A DNA stretch of 52,699 bases, taken from NCBI GenBank assembly GCA_019348495.1, contig JAHWJI010000005.1, forward strand, positions 1 to 52,699, read 5' to 3'. Positions within the stretch are counted from its first letter, which is position 1; each line of letters starts with the position of its first letter. The stretch is from Actinomycetota bacterium (GTDB lineage: Bacteria > Actinomycetota > Acidimicrobiia > Acidimicrobiales > CADCSY01). A model generated the notes under the pieces. The model saw only the letters and a list, made by a program, of their open reading frames with translations, had not been told where the DNA came from and made no database searches. This document shows, piece by piece, positions 16,156-25,028 of this stretch. The translations under genes were made by a program, and so were the position numbers.

Positions 16156-17178
16156 TCAGCCCGCCTCCAGCACCTTCAGCACCGTGCGCTCGGCCCGGCT
16201 CAGGCGGGGGGCGGCCCGCGAGCGGCGCCAGGCCTCGGCCAGGGAGCCATCCCGGTAGGCCTCGCCCACCTGGGGGTGCACGTAGCTGCTGCGGGCCACC
16301 GCCCGGGTGTTGCCCAGCCGCTCGGCGGCGGCGTCCACGGCCACGAGGGTGTTGCGGTCGGCCTCCTTGGCGGTGGTGGTTGGGCCCAGCCCGACGAGGG
16401 TCTCGGCGGCCACGACCGTGCCGCCCCAGGTGCGGAAGTCCTTGGCTGTGCGATCACCCCCGGCCAGCGAGCGCAGATAGTCGTTGACGTGGGTGGAGGT
16501 GATGTCGACCACCCGGTCGCCGTCGAGGTACTGGAACAGGTCCTCGCCCGGGAGCTCCTGGCACTGCCTGACGATGTGGGCCAGACGCCGGTCGTGCACC
16601 ACGACCTCGAACTCGGTGCCGCTCTTGCCGCCGAACTCCAGTTCCAGGACGCCACCATGGACCTGGGCGTGGTCGTGCTCGATGGTGGTGAGCCCGTAGG
16701 AGTCGTTGGTGACCGCGTACTCGTCGTTGCCGATGCGGATCAGGGTCTCGTCGAGCAGGTGGACCACGGCGGCCAGCACCTTCTCCTGGGGCAGCCCCGG
16801 GAGCGCCAGGTCGGCGTCCACCTGGGCCCGGACGTCGGGCAGCACGCGGCCGAAGTCGGCCAGGCTGTCGAACTTGGCGGTGTCGCGCACCTCGCGCCAG
16901 CGGGGGTGGTAGCGGTACTGCTTGCGGCCCCGGTCGTCGCGTCCCGTGGCCTGGATGTGGCCGTCGGGGCGGGGGCAGATCCACACGTCGGTCCACGCCG
17001 GGGGGATGGCGATGGCGTCGATGCGGGCCCGCTCCTCCGGGTCAGTGATCACCGAGCCGTCGGCCCGCCGGTAGGAGAACCCCTTGCCCTGGCGCCGCCG
17101 GGTGATGCCGGGCTTGAGGTCCGACACGTAGCGCAGGCCGGCGTCGACGGCGACGGCGACGGGGTCGGTCGTGGTCAT
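16156..17178 (-). CDS. DNA topoisomerase IB
   Basis: 340 residues, the compact bacterial/poxvirus-type enzyme that relaxes supercoils through a 3'-phosphotyrosyl intermediate. The N-terminal domain contains the conserved block IDAIAIPPAWTDVWICPRPDGHIQATGRDDRGRKQYRYHPRW. The catalytic domain has R in LIRIGNDEYAVTNDSYGLTTI, K/R in GKSGTEFEV, H in VNDYLRSL... DFRTWGGTVVAA, and the nucleophile Y299 in ARSSYVHPQV. All expected catalytic segments are present, so the enzyme should be active. Lies between the hypothetical gene at 15496 and prolyl oligopeptidase, all on the minus strand. Confidence 0.93.
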   Translation of the reverse strand: MTTTDPVAVAVDAGLRYVSDLKPGITRRRQGKGFSYRRADGSVITDPEERARIDAIAIPPAWTDVWICPRPDGHIQATGRDDRGRKQYRYHPRWREVRDTAKFDSLADFGRVLPDVRAQVDADLALPGLPQEKVLAAVVHLLDETLIRIGNDEYAVTNDSYGLTTIEHDHAQVHGGVLELEFGGKSGTEFEVVVHDRRLAHIVRQCQELPGEDLFQYLDGDRVVDITSTHVNDYLRSLAGGDRTAKDFRTWGGTVVAAETLVGLGPTTTAKEADRNTLVAVDAAAERLGNTRAVARSSYVHPQVGEAYRDGSLAEAWRRSRAAPRLSRAERTVLKVLEAG

Positions 17179-17217
17179 GGCTCGGCGGTGGTACCCACCC
17201 GACGCCGGGTGTGCACG

Positions 17218-19272
17218 TCAGCCGACGCCGAGCTGGTCGAAAAGGAAGGCCAACACGTCGGCGGCTTCGTCGGCCTGCTTGCCCACGGGCTTGCCCGCTC
17301 CGTGGCCGGCCCGGGTCTCCACCCGCAGCAGGACGGGTCGCTCGTCGCCGCAGGACGTGGCCGCGGCCAGGCGGGCGGCGAACTTCCGGGCGTGGCACGG
17401 GTCGACCCGGCTGTCGCTCTCGGCGGTGGTGAGCAGGACCGCCGGGTAGCAGGTGCCGTCGACCACCCGGTGGTAGGGGGACCAGGCGTGCAGCCAGGCG
17501 AAGTCCTCGGCCACGTCAGGATCGCCGTACTCGGCGATCCACAGACGGGCGATCAGGAACTGGGGGAAGCGGACCATGTCGAGCAGGGGCACGGCACAGT
17601 GCACGGCCCGGCACAGGTCGGGGCGCTGGGTCAAGGCGGCGCCCACGAGCAGGCCCCCGTTGCTCCCACCCCTGATGGCCAGGCGGGGGCGGGACGTGAG
17701 CCCTTCGGCCACCAGCCAGTCGGCAGCGGCGGCGAAGTCGTCGAAGCTCTGCTGCTTGTGCTCCCGCATGCCCGCCCGGTGCCAGTCCTCACCGTGCTCG
17801 GATCCCCCCCGGATGCCGGCCACGGCCCAGATGCCCCCGGCGTCGGCCACGGCCACGGCCGACGGCGACCACGCCGGGCCGTTGACCACGGCGAAGCCGC
17901 CGTAGCCGGTGAGCACCACGGGCGTGTCCGGGGTGGGCCGGGTCGTCGTGCGGTGCACGAGGAACAGGGGCACCTCCACGCCGTCGGTGGAGGGATAGGC
18001 CACCTGGCGGACCTCGTAGGCGTCGGGGTCGAGAGCCAGGTCGGGAGCGGCGCCGGCCCAGGGCTCGAGCCCGGCGGGCGTCCAGCGCCACAGGCCCGGC
18101 GGGCGGGCGAAGGAGCTGAAGGCGACGAAGGCCCGCTCCTCGTCGCGGTCGGCGTCGAGGCCGGCCAGGGTCCCGAGGCCGGGGAGCTCGACGGCGACGT
18201 CGCCGCTGTCGTCCAGGCGGTAGCGGTGGAGGTGGGCCACGGCCACCTCGCTGGAGGCGACCAGGAGCGAGGCCCCGGCCACGGCCGTGCCTTCGATGAC
18301 GGCGTCGCTCTCGGCCACCAACGTCGTCCACTGGGCGGCCTGAGGCGCGGCGACGTGGGCGGTCACCACTCGCCCCCGAGATGCGCCCAGGGTGGTGGTG
18401 CCGTAGAGGCGCTCGCCCACCACCTCCAACGAGGTCAGCGCCTCCTCACCCTCGATCAAGGCCGTGCGCTGTCCGGTGGTCCGGTCGACGAGGTGGACGT
18501 CGACCCGGCTCCAGCCGAGGGACACGTGGACGAGCAGCCAGCGCCCGTCGCGGCTGAGCGACACGTGAGGCCAGGCGGTGGGGTCGGGCATGTCGTCGTC
18601 GCCCCAGACCAGCTCGTCGGCGGCGGGGTCGACGCCCAGTCGGTGCCACCACACGCGGCGGTGGTAGCCGGCATCCTCGGGGGCGACGGTGGCCGGGTCG
18701 GGGTAGCGGGTGTAGGCGAAGGCCGAGCCGTCGGCCAACCAGGCCACGCTGGCGGCCCGGGTGTGGGCGATGACGTCAGGCTGGTGCTCGCCGGTGCCGG
18801 CGTCGACGATCCGCAGCGTGCTGCGCTCGTCGCCCGCCTCCGAGGTGCCGTACGCCACCAGGGCGCCGTCGGGTGAGGGGTGGAACCAGTCGAGGGCGAC
18901 GGTGGTGTCGCCCCGTGCGCCGGGGTCGATCAGGGTCCGGGGCGGGACCTGGGAGTCGACCGCCGAGCGCACCACCAGCACGGCCTGGTCGCGCTCCCCG
19001 CCCCGCTCACGGGTGAAGACACGGTCGCCGGCCAGCCGGGGCGAGGTGATCGACGGGGCCCGCAGGAGCTGCTCGAGGCGCTGGCGCAGTCGTGCTCGGG
19101 GGGCGAGGCCGTCGAGGGCGGCGCGCGTGCGCTGGTCGTGGGCGGCGACCCATGCCCGGGTCTCGGGCGAGTCTCCGTCCTCCAGCCAGCGGTAGGGATC
19201 GGCGACCTCGATGCCGTGGAGGCGGTCGACCAGCGGATCGACGCGCGCCTCGGGCGCCGGCGGAACCTTCAC
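17218..19272 (-). CDS. Prolyl oligopeptidase family serine peptidase (S9A)
   Basis: 684 residues, full length. The N-terminal part ([31 protein letters not shown]) is the S9A signature, followed by a seven-bladed propeller (~70-400) that restricts access to peptides. C-terminal alpha/beta-hydrolase: Ser in [10 protein letters not shown] near residue 536, Asp in ESDSRVDP near 620, His in [10 protein letters not shown] near 657, plus the upstream [10 protein letters not shown] block. It cleaves short peptides after proline. No signal peptide, so cytoplasmic. The GTG start at 19272 gives the family N-terminus; neither a Shine-Dalgarno sequence nor a -10 box is obvious, so it may be cotranscribed from upstream. 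Confidence 0.94.
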   Translation of the reverse strand: MKVPPAPEARVDPLVDRLHGIEVADPYRWLEDGDSPETRAWVAAHDQRTRAALDGLAPRARLRQRLEQLLRAPSITSPRLAGDRVFTRERGGERDQAVLVVRSAVDSQVPPRTLIDPGARGDTTVALDWFHPSPDGALVAYGTSEAGDERSTLRIVDAGTGEHQPDVIAHTRAASVAWLADGSAFAYTRYPDPATVAPEDAGYHRRVWWHRLGVDPAADELVWGDDDMPDPTAWPHVSLSRDGRWLLVHVSLGWSRVDVHLVDRTTGQRTALIEGEEALTSLEVVGERLYGTTTLGASRGRVVTAHVAAPQAAQWTTLVAESDAVIEGTAVAGASLLVASSEVAVAHLHRYRLDDSGDVAVELPGLGTLAGLDADRDEERAFVAFSSFARPPGLWRWTPAGLEPWAGAAPDLALDPDAYEVRQVAYPSTDGVEVPLFLVHRTTTRPTPDTPVVLTGYGGFAVVNGPAWSPSAVAVADAGGIWAVAGIRGGSEHGEDWHRAGMREHKQQSFDDFAAAADWLVAEGLTSRPRLAIRGGSNGGLLVGAALTQRPDLCRAVHCAVPLLDMVRFPQFLIARLWIAEYGDPDVAEDFAWLHAWSPYHRVVDGTCYPAVLLTTAESDSRVDPCHARKFAARLAAATSCGDERPVLLRVETRAGHGAGKPVGKQADEAADVLAFLFDQLGVG

Positions 19273-19291
19273 CGGGAGGTGGGGAAGCGGC

Positions 19292-19378
19292 TCAACCCCG
19301 TCCGGCGTTGGGCTTGCGCCCGTGGTTGGCCTTGGAGGAGCGGGCCTTGGCCTTGCGCTTGGCAGTCTTCTTCGACAT
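19292..19378 (-). CDS. 28-residue basic protein, candidate ribosomal protein bL37
   Basis: ATG 19378 to TGA 19292. The product begins MSKKTAKRKAKARSSKANHG and continues RKPNAGRG. It is extremely basic, and its S-K-A-N-H-G-R-K-P-N-A core matches the S-K-A-N-H-G-K-R-P-N signature I recall for the tiny actinobacterial 50S protein bL37, 24-ish residues in mycobacteria. Too short for ordinary gene calling. The next gene downstream is prolyl oligopeptidase, 19 bp away on the same strand. The identification comes from a remembered motif, not a search. Confidence 0.65.
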   Translation of the reverse strand: MSKKTAKRKAKARSSKANHGRKPNAGRG

Positions 19379-19507
19379 GGGGGACGACCCTACTGGCCTT
19401 ACGCCGCCCCGGTCCCTCCCTTCCTCACCCCCGCGTTCTCTGTCGCTTGGATGCTCTCCCAGATCACCAAGGGACAAAGAACCAAGGGGCCCCGGGGAAG
19501 GGCCGAA

Positions 19508-20563
19508 TCAAGGGGCGTGGGAGGCGGTCCAGGCCAGCAGGTCGGCAGCCGAGCCGGCGTTGACCACCCGGTCGGGACCCACGCCGGCGGCAGCCAGGCG
19601 GTCGGTCCCGAAGGGCTGCCACTCGAGCTGGCCAGGGGCGTGGGCATCGGTGTCGACGGAGAAGCGACAGCCCGCCTCGGCGGCCAGGTCGAGCAGACGT
19701 CGGGGCGGGTCGAGGCGCTCGGGCCGGCAGTTGACCTCGACCGCGGTGTCGAATCGGGCACAGGCGTGGAAGATCAGCTCGGCGTCGAAGGCGGACTCGG
19801 AGCGCCCCTTGCCGCTGACCCCGCGCAGGCGCCCGGTGCAGTGGCCGAGGACATCGACGTGGGGGTTGGCCACGGCCACGGCCATGCGCCGGGTCATGGC
19901 GGGGGCGTCCATGCGCAGCTTGGAGTGCACGCTGGCCACCACCAAGTCCAGGGCGGCGAGCAGGTCGTCCTCCTGGTCGAGGGCGCCGTCGTCGAGGATG
20001 TCGACCTCGATGCCGGTGAGGATGCGAAAGGGCGCCACCGCAGCGTCGGCCTCGGCCTCGGCGGCCAGCTCGGCGTTGACCGCCGCCACCTCCTCGAGCT
20101 GGGCCCGCAGGCGCTCGGGGGTCAGGCCGTTGGCCACCTTCAGACGAGGGGAGTGGTCGGTGAGCACGACGTAGTCGTGGCCCAGATCCCGCGCCGCCCG
20201 GGCCATGGTGGCGATGGCGGCCCCGCCGTCGCTCCACGTCGAGTGGGTGTGGCAGTCACCCTGCAGGGCGGCCCGCAACTCGGCCCCGGCGGGGGTGGCG
20301 GCGTTGATGGCCGTCGTCTCCTCCAACTCGACCAGGTAGGGCGGGACCTCGCCGGCGACCGCCTGCTCGACGATGGCGGCGGTCTTGGGCCCCAGGTGCT
20401 CGATCTCGGTCAGCCGCCCCGAGCGGGCCCGCTGCTCCACCTCGGCGGGGTCCAGGGCGGCCACCACGGCTGCGGCCGTGTGGTAGGCGCGGGCCCGGTA
20501 GGTGGGGGCGTGGGCCCGGTCGAGCAGGTAGGCGATGCGGGCCAGAGCAACCGCCGGGTCCAT
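19508..20563 (-). CDS. PHP-domain phosphoesterase with N-terminal helix-hairpin-helix (PolX C-terminal type)
   Basis: 351 residues. The N-terminal ~90 residues resemble the helix-hairpin-helix region of family X polymerases (RARAYHTAAAVVAAL... EIEHLGPKTAAIVEQAVAGEVP). The PHP domain follows with the metal motifs GDCHTHSTWSDGG, YVVLTDHSP, TGIEVDIL, VVASVHSKL, VLGHCTGRL, and FSVDTDAHAPGQL. This is the PHP unit of bacterial PolX without its polymerase palm, so a stand-alone phosphatase or 3'-5' exonuclease is the likeliest activity. A TACCGT box lies 7 nt before ATG 20563. Confidence 0.88.
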   Translation of the reverse strand: MDPAVALARIAYLLDRAHAPTYRARAYHTAAAVVAALDPAEVEQRARSGRLTEIEHLGPKTAAIVEQAVAGEVPPYLVELEETTAINAATPAGAELRAALQGDCHTHSTWSDGGAAIATMARAARDLGHDYVVLTDHSPRLKVANGLTPERLRAQLEEVAAVNAELAAEAEADAAVAPFRILTGIEVDILDDGALDQEDDLLAALDLVVASVHSKLRMDAPAMTRRMAVAVANPHVDVLGHCTGRLRGVSGKGRSESAFDAELIFHACARFDTAVEVNCRPERLDPPRRLLDLAAEAGCRFSVDTDAHAPGQLEWQPFGTDRLAAAGVGPDRVVNAGSAADLLAWTASHAP

Positions 20564-20570
20564 CGAGGCG

Positions 20571-20576
20571 ACGGTA
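20571..20576 (-). promoter_or_regulatory. -10 box of the PHP gene
   Basis: TACCGT on the minus strand, 7 nt before ATG 20563. It sits immediately after the hairpin that follows nuoF. Confidence 0.4.
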
Positions 20577-20586
20577 CGCGATGAGC

Positions 20587-20602
20587 GCCGCCAAAAGGCG
20601 GC
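20587..20602 (-). terminator. Hairpin downstream of the NuoF-like gene
   Basis: GCCGCC-AAAA-GGCGGC: 6-bp perfect stem with a 4-nt loop, embedded in a longer GC-rich imperfect dyad to about 20613, 40 bp after the nuoF stop. There is no U-tract, as is usual for actinobacterial terminators. Confidence 0.45.
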
Positions 20603-20641
20603 TCCCGGCGCTCTGCACTTCGGCGAGCGACAGCGAGCCCG

Positions 20642-22156
20642 TCAGTCGTCGACGTCGGTGATGGAGACCCACTCCCGGGGCCGGAACGTCCACTCGCCGT
20701 AGCGACCCTCGCCCAGACGGTCGGCGGGCAGCTTGCCCGAGAACACCTCTTCGTAGGTCCAGTCCGGCTGCTTGTCGCGAAAGCGCCCGTCGAGGATGGC
20801 CACGCCTCCGGTGATGTCGACCAGCTCGGCGACCAGGTAGGGCGGCACCGGCGGGGCCTGGCCCGAGACGTGGGCGGCCATCTCCTCGGGGAAGCGCTCC
20901 AGGACGCTGTGCACCACCGCCTCGTGCTGGTGGGCCAGGTAACAGCGGGCGCTGTCGGCCACGGCAGCCACGCTGGACTCCATGGAGGCGAAGGCCCGCT
21001 CGGCGCCCTTCGACTGGCTGAGGTCTCGCAACAAGCCGCTGATCTTGAGCCCGCCCTGCTTGCACGGTGTGCACTGCCCGCAGGACTCCACGCCGAGGAA
21101 CCGGGACACCCCGGCGGCCACGGCCACCAGGTCGACGCTGTCGTCCATGACGATGAAACCACCGGACCCGACCCCGCTGCCGATGGCGCTCATGGCCTCG
21201 TAGGAGACGGGTGTGTCGAGTTGGTCGGCGTGGATGAGCCCGTTGGCCACCCCAGGCATCACCGCCTTGATGCGGCGTCCCTCCTTGGTACCGCCGCCGA
21301 TGCTCTCGATGACCTCGCGCAGCGGGGTGCCCATGATGACCTCGGCCACGCCGTGGTGGCGGGTGGATCCGGTGACGGTGCACACGATGGTCCCCGGGGA
21401 CTCCTCGGTCCCGACCGTGCGGAACCAGGCTGCACCCCGCTGGAAGATGCGGGGGACGTTGGCCAGCGTCTCGACGTTGTCGACCAGGGCAGGGGGCGCG
21501 TCGGTGGCCCCGCCGGGGCCGGCCATCTGCACGTTGGCGGCGGAGGTGACGCCGGGTCGGGCGCCGCCGTGACGCTCCTCGAACGAGCGGACGCCGCGGC
21601 GAAAGGGTGGAGCCAGCCGGGGGAAGGGGTAGCGCCCGTCGATGGTCTCGAGCAGCGCCGTCTCCTCGCCGTAGAGGTACTCGTCGGGACCCTCGAACAC
21701 CTCGAGGGCCACGTCGCCCGACCACCCCGACGCCTCGGCCTCGGCGATGGCGGTGCGCACCCGGGCCACCTCGATGGCGAAGGAGCGCTTGAGCCCGAAG
21801 ATGACCCGATCGGCGCCCACCGCGTGGGCGGCGATGAGGGCGCCCTCGAGGACGTGGTAGGGGTTCTTGCGCAGGATGCTGCGGTCCTTGAAGGTGCCGG
21901 GCTCACCCTCGGCCCCGTTGACCACCACGGTGGTGCCCACCCGCTCGGAGCGGTTCTCGACCATGGTGCGCCACTTGCGACCGGTGGGGAAGCCGGCCCC
22001 ACCTCGCCCCCGCAGGCCGGAGGCCTCGAGCGTCTCCACCAGCGCCATGGGGTCGACCTCGAGAGCGGCGGCCAGCCCTTCACCACCCCGCTTGGCCCGG
22101 TACTCCTCCAGGCTGCCGATGGTGGCGGCGAACAGGACCCGGCGCACCTTCCTCAT
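20642..22156 (-). CDS. NuoF-like NADH-binding flavoprotein (51 kDa subunit family), orphan
   Basis: 504 residues from ATG 22156 (ATG 22165 would add three). NADH/FMN motif GLRGRGGAGFPTGRKW at ~48-63, FMN segment VNGAEGEPGTFKDR, GPDEYLYGEETALLETIDG, and the 4Fe-4S ligands ESCGQCTPCKQG near 355 with a fourth Cys (ARCYLAHQ) near 403. In the family this subunit passes electrons from NADH to FMN and a 4Fe-4S cluster in complex I, formate dehydrogenases or hydrogenases. No other nuo gene is nearby. The ~85 residues after the cluster, ending in LVDITGGVAILDGRFRDKQP and TYEEVFSGKLPAD, are an extra C-terminal region. The start is preceded by CACAAT at leaderless spacing. Confidence 0.87.
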   Translation of the reverse strand: MRKVRRVLFAATIGSLEEYRAKRGGEGLAAALEVDPMALVETLEASGLRGRGGAGFPTGRKWRTMVENRSERVGTTVVVNGAEGEPGTFKDRSILRKNPYHVLEGALIAAHAVGADRVIFGLKRSFAIEVARVRTAIAEAEASGWSGDVALEVFEGPDEYLYGEETALLETIDGRYPFPRLAPPFRRGVRSFEERHGGARPGVTSAANVQMAGPGGATDAPPALVDNVETLANVPRIFQRGAAWFRTVGTEESPGTIVCTVTGSTRHHGVAEVIMGTPLREVIESIGGGTKEGRRIKAVMPGVANGLIHADQLDTPVSYEAMSAIGSGVGSGGFIVMDDSVDLVAVAAGVSRFLGVESCGQCTPCKQGGLKISGLLRDLSQSKGAERAFASMESSVAAVADSARCYLAHQHEAVVHSVLERFPEEMAAHVSGQAPPVPPYLVAELVDITGGVAILDGRFRDKQPDWTYEEVFSGKLPADRLGEGRYGEWTFRPREWVSITDVDD

Positions 22157-22184
22157 GGCCCGCATTGTGGCCGTTGAGGTGGTG

Positions 22185-22213
22185 CTAGCGGAAACCGCGG
22201 CCCGAGCCGCTAG
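22185..22213. promoter_or_regulatory. Inverted repeat between divergent nuoF-like gene and DUF488 gene
   Basis: CTAGCGG (22185-22191) and CCGCTAG (22207-22213) form perfect 7-bp arms 15 bp apart, in the 66-bp gap between two divergent starts. The right arm overlaps a TAGGAC hexamer 6 nt before GTG 22223. This suggests an operator shared by both genes; the regulator is unknown. Confidence 0.4.
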
Positions 22214-22222
22214 GACGGCGAT

Positions 22223-22780
22223 GTGACGGTGCTCCACACCATCGGACACGGGACACGGTCGGTGCCCGAGCTCGTGGCCGCGCTGGGGGCGGCGGGCGTG
22301 GACGTGCTGGTCGACGTCCGGCGCCATCCGGGCTCCCGGCGCAACCCCCAGCTGTCGGGCCCGAGCCTGGCCGCCGAGCTGCCGGCGGCGGGGGACATCG
22401 CCTACGAGTGGTGGGGCGATGAGCTGGGTGGTCGCCGCTCGGGATCGGTCGACTCGCGCCACGGGGTGTGGCGCAACGACTCGTTCCGGGCCTACGCCGA
22501 CCACATGGACACGCCCGGCTTCCGGGATGCCTTCAGGGCGCTGGTGGGCCGGTTGGCCGGCGAAGCTCTGGCCGTCATGTGCGCCGAGACCCTGTGGTGG
22601 CGGTGCCATCGCCGCCTGCTGGCCGATGCCGCCACGCTGCAGGGCATCGAGGTCGTGCACCTGATGGGGGAGGGGCGCTCGGCGCCGCACACGCTCCACC
22701 CGGGAGTGAGGGCCGACGCCGGCGGCTGGCCGGTCTACGACGTCGGGGCGCCGGCCCAGCTGTGGGAGGGTGAGTCTTGA
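22223..22780 (+). CDS. DUF488 domain protein
   Basis: 185 residues. Family N-terminus TIGHGTRSVPELVAALGAAGVDVLVDVRRHPGSRRNPQ, then SLAAELPAAGDIAYEWWGDELGGRR, and the conserved CAETLWWRCHRRLLAD block with two cysteines. DUF488 proteins are widespread small cytoplasmic proteins of unproven function; the Cys/His cluster hints at redox or metal chemistry. A GTG start at 22223 gives the expected N-terminus. Divergent from the NuoF-like gene, with a shared inverted repeat between them. Confidence 0.88.
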   Translation: MTVLHTIGHGTRSVPELVAALGAAGVDVLVDVRRHPGSRRNPQLSGPSLAAELPAAGDIAYEWWGDELGGRRSGSVDSRHGVWRNDSFRAYADHMDTPGFRDAFRALVGRLAGEALAVMCAETLWWRCHRRLLADAATLQGIEVVHLMGEGRSAPHTLHPGVRADAGGWPVYDVGAPAQLWEGES

Positions 22781-22900
22781 CTGGCCAGCGCGGTAGAGCG
22801 CCTTGTCTCCGGTTAGGGCGGCCGCCAAGGGCTTCGTCGCCTGACTCCTCGGTCGCCCGGGGCGGCGTGGGCCGGGACTGCTGGGGGAAGGGCACCAGCC

Positions 22901-24268
22901 ATGACCACGCTTTCCGTGACCGATCCGGTCTCCGGCGAGACCTTGTCCACCCTCGAGATGAGTGACGTCGACGAGTTGGTGGCCGCCGCCCGACTCGCCT
23001 CCCCGGCGTGGGCCGGCACCGCTGCCAGCGAGCGGGCGACGATGCTCAGGGCCGGGGCGCAGCGGCTCCGGCAGGCGATCGACGAGCTCGCTCGGCTGCA
23101 GACGGCTGAGACAGGCAAGCCTCTGGCCGACTCGCGGGGTGGGGTCGAGGCCGGCATCGGCGCCATCGAGCAGTACGCCGAGCTCGGGCCCCTGCACGGT
23201 GGGCGGACGCTGCAGGGGGCCAGAGGCGCAGCCGACTGGATGGTGCGGGTCCCTCGGGGGGTGGCGGCGCTGTGCCTTCCCTGGAACGACCCCGTGGCCA
23301 TCGCCTGTGCCCAGATCGCGGCCAACCTCGTCGTGGGCAACACCGTCGTGTGCAAGCCCAGCGAGAAGACGCCGCTGGCCACAGCTGAGGTGGTGCGTCT
23401 GCTCGGCGAAGCCCTTCCCGCCGGAGTGGTGCAGCTGGCCGTGGGCGACGGGTCCCTCGGCGCCGCCCTGGTTGCCCATCCCGAGGTGGACGTGGTCGTC
23501 CACGTCGGCTCCCGCCGGACCGGGCGCGAGGTGGCCCAGGCGTGTGCTGCCCGGGGGGCCAAGGCGATCCTGGAGCTGGGGGGCAAGGACCCGATGATCG
23601 TCGACGCCGGCGTCGACCCGGCCTGGGCGGCGGAGCAGGCCGCGCTGGGGTGCTTCGCCAACGCCGGCCAGATCTGCACGTCGGTGGAGCGGCTCTACGT
23701 GCACCGGGACCTGGCCGACGCCTTCGTCGACGAGTTGGTGGTCAGGGCCAAGGCCATGAAGGTGGGACCGGGCGCCGATCCCGCCACCGAGATGGGGCCG
23801 ATGATCGACGACGGCCAGCGGGCGTCGGTCGACGCCCATGTGCGCCAAGCAGTGGAGGCCGGCGCCGAGTTGCGCTGTGGGGGGGCGCCGCTCGAGGGCC
23901 CGGGCTCGTTCTACCCGCCGACGGTCCTCACCGGCGTCACACCGGGCATGGTGGTCACCGAGGAGGAGACCTTCGGTCCCGTGGCCGCGGTCCAGGTGGT
24001 CGACTCCTTCTCCGAGGCGCTGGCCCTGGCCGACGCCACCCCCTACGGCCTGGCCGCGGTGGTGCTCACCGCCGACATGGCCCATGCCCAGCGGGCGATC
24101 GACGAGCTGGCCGTGGGCACCATCAAGGTCAACGCCGCCTTCGGCGGTGCGCCGGGTGGCGCCGCCTCGCCCCACGGAGCCTCGGGCGAGGGCTTCGGCT
24201 ACGGGCCCGAGTTGCTCGACGAGCTGACCAGGACACGAGTGGTGCACCTGGAAGCCCCGCCTGGGTAG
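22901..24268 (+). CDS. Aldehyde dehydrogenase family protein
   Basis: 455 residues. It oxidises an aldehyde to an acid with NAD(P)+. Rossmann segment VPRGVAALCLPWNDPVAIACAQIAANLVVGNTVVCKPSEKTP, general-base Glu in ILELGGKDPMIV (~225), nucleophile Cys in NAGQICTSVERLYVH (~258), and the C-terminal EEETFGPVAAVQ and TPYGLAAVVLT motifs. The length is slightly short (typical 470-500) but all catalytic elements are present. The GTIKVNAAFGGAPGGAASPHGASGEGFGYGPE ending is of the succinate-semialdehyde/betaine-aldehyde type; substrate uncertain. The downstream SDR starts 9 nt later. Confidence 0.92.
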   Translation: MTTLSVTDPVSGETLSTLEMSDVDELVAAARLASPAWAGTAASERATMLRAGAQRLRQAIDELARLQTAETGKPLADSRGGVEAGIGAIEQYAELGPLHGGRTLQGARGAADWMVRVPRGVAALCLPWNDPVAIACAQIAANLVVGNTVVCKPSEKTPLATAEVVRLLGEALPAGVVQLAVGDGSLGAALVAHPEVDVVVHVGSRRTGREVAQACAARGAKAILELGGKDPMIVDAGVDPAWAAEQAALGCFANAGQICTSVERLYVHRDLADAFVDELVVRAKAMKVGPGADPATEMGPMIDDGQRASVDAHVRQAVEAGAELRCGGAPLEGPGSFYPPTVLTGVTPGMVVTEEETFGPVAAVQVVDSFSEALALADATPYGLAAVVLTADMAHAQRAIDELAVGTIKVNAAFGGAPGGAASPHGASGEGFGYGPELLDELTRTRVVHLEAPPG

Positions 24269-24271
24269 CGT
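24266..24271 (+). promoter_or_regulatory. -10 box of the SDR gene
   Basis: TAGCGT, whose first three bases are the stop codon of the aldehyde dehydrogenase gene, lies 6 nt before GTG 24278. It would give the SDR its own leaderless transcript in addition to read-through. Confidence 0.4.
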
Positions 24272-24277
24272 CAGAAC

Positions 24278-25000
24278 GTGGCGGCACTGGTGTGGATCTC
24301 GGGGGCCTCGAGCGGCATCGGGGAGGCGCTGGCCCGCACTGTCCCCGGCGAGAGGGACCGGGTCATCAGCATCAGCCGACGGGCCCCTGGCGGCATCGAG
24401 CACCTCCCCGCCGATCTCTGCGACCCGGCCTCTTGGCGGGAGGTGGGGGCTTGCTTCCAACGGGAGTTGGCTGCGTTCGAGGGGGACCGCGTCGTGTTCA
24501 TCCACGCCGCCGGCACCATCGAGCCCCTGGGCTTCGCCGGCGAGGTGGACACCGACGGCTACGCCGCCAACGTCGTGCTCAACAGCACCGCTCCCCAGGT
24601 GCTGGGTCACCTCTTCCTGGCGGCCGCTCGCCACGTGGAGGCGGCGTGTCACCTGGTCATGCTCACCTCGGGGGCGGCCCGCAGCGTCTATCCCGGGTGG
24701 TCGTCCTATGGTGCGGGCAAGGCTGCCATCGACCAGTGGGTGCGCAACGTCGGGGTCGAACAGGACCGGCGCGGAGGTACCCAGGTGCTGTCCATCGCCC
24801 CCGGTACGGTCGACACCGACATGCAGGCCACGCTGCGGGCGGCGACCGAGGATGCCTTCCCCCAGCGCCAGAAGTTCCTGGACCTCCACCGAGACGACCG
24901 CTTGAGTGATCCGATCGACGTCGCAGAGCGAATCTGGCGCCTGCTCGAGCGAGGCCTCGACAACGGCAGCGTGGTCGACCTCCGGGAGATCGACGACTGA
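24278..25000 (+). CDS. Short-chain dehydrogenase/reductase
   Basis: 240 residues. Cofactor motif SGASSGIGEAL at ~8-18, NADP-favouring basic residues after strand 2 (SISRRAP), FIHAAGTIEPLG in place of NNAG, the catalytic Ser in VMLTSGAARS, and YGAGK at ~143-147. The N-terminus VWISGASSGIGEAL and overall length fit the benzil/sepiapterin-reductase-like branch. It is a soluble oxidoreductase of a carbonyl/alcohol substrate, identity unknown. Directly downstream of the aldehyde dehydrogenase; the VOC gene follows 28 bp later. Confidence 0.9.
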   Translation: MAALVWISGASSGIGEALARTVPGERDRVISISRRAPGGIEHLPADLCDPASWREVGACFQRELAAFEGDRVVFIHAAGTIEPLGFAGEVDTDGYAANVVLNSTAPQVLGHLFLAAARHVEAACHLVMLTSGAARSVYPGWSSYGAGKAAIDQWVRNVGVEQDRRGGTQVLSIAPGTVDTDMQATLRAATEDAFPQRQKFLDLHRDDRLSDPIDVAERIWRLLERGLDNGSVVDLREIDD

Positions 25001-25028
25001 CGGCTTGCCGTCCGTCGCCTCTGGCTTC

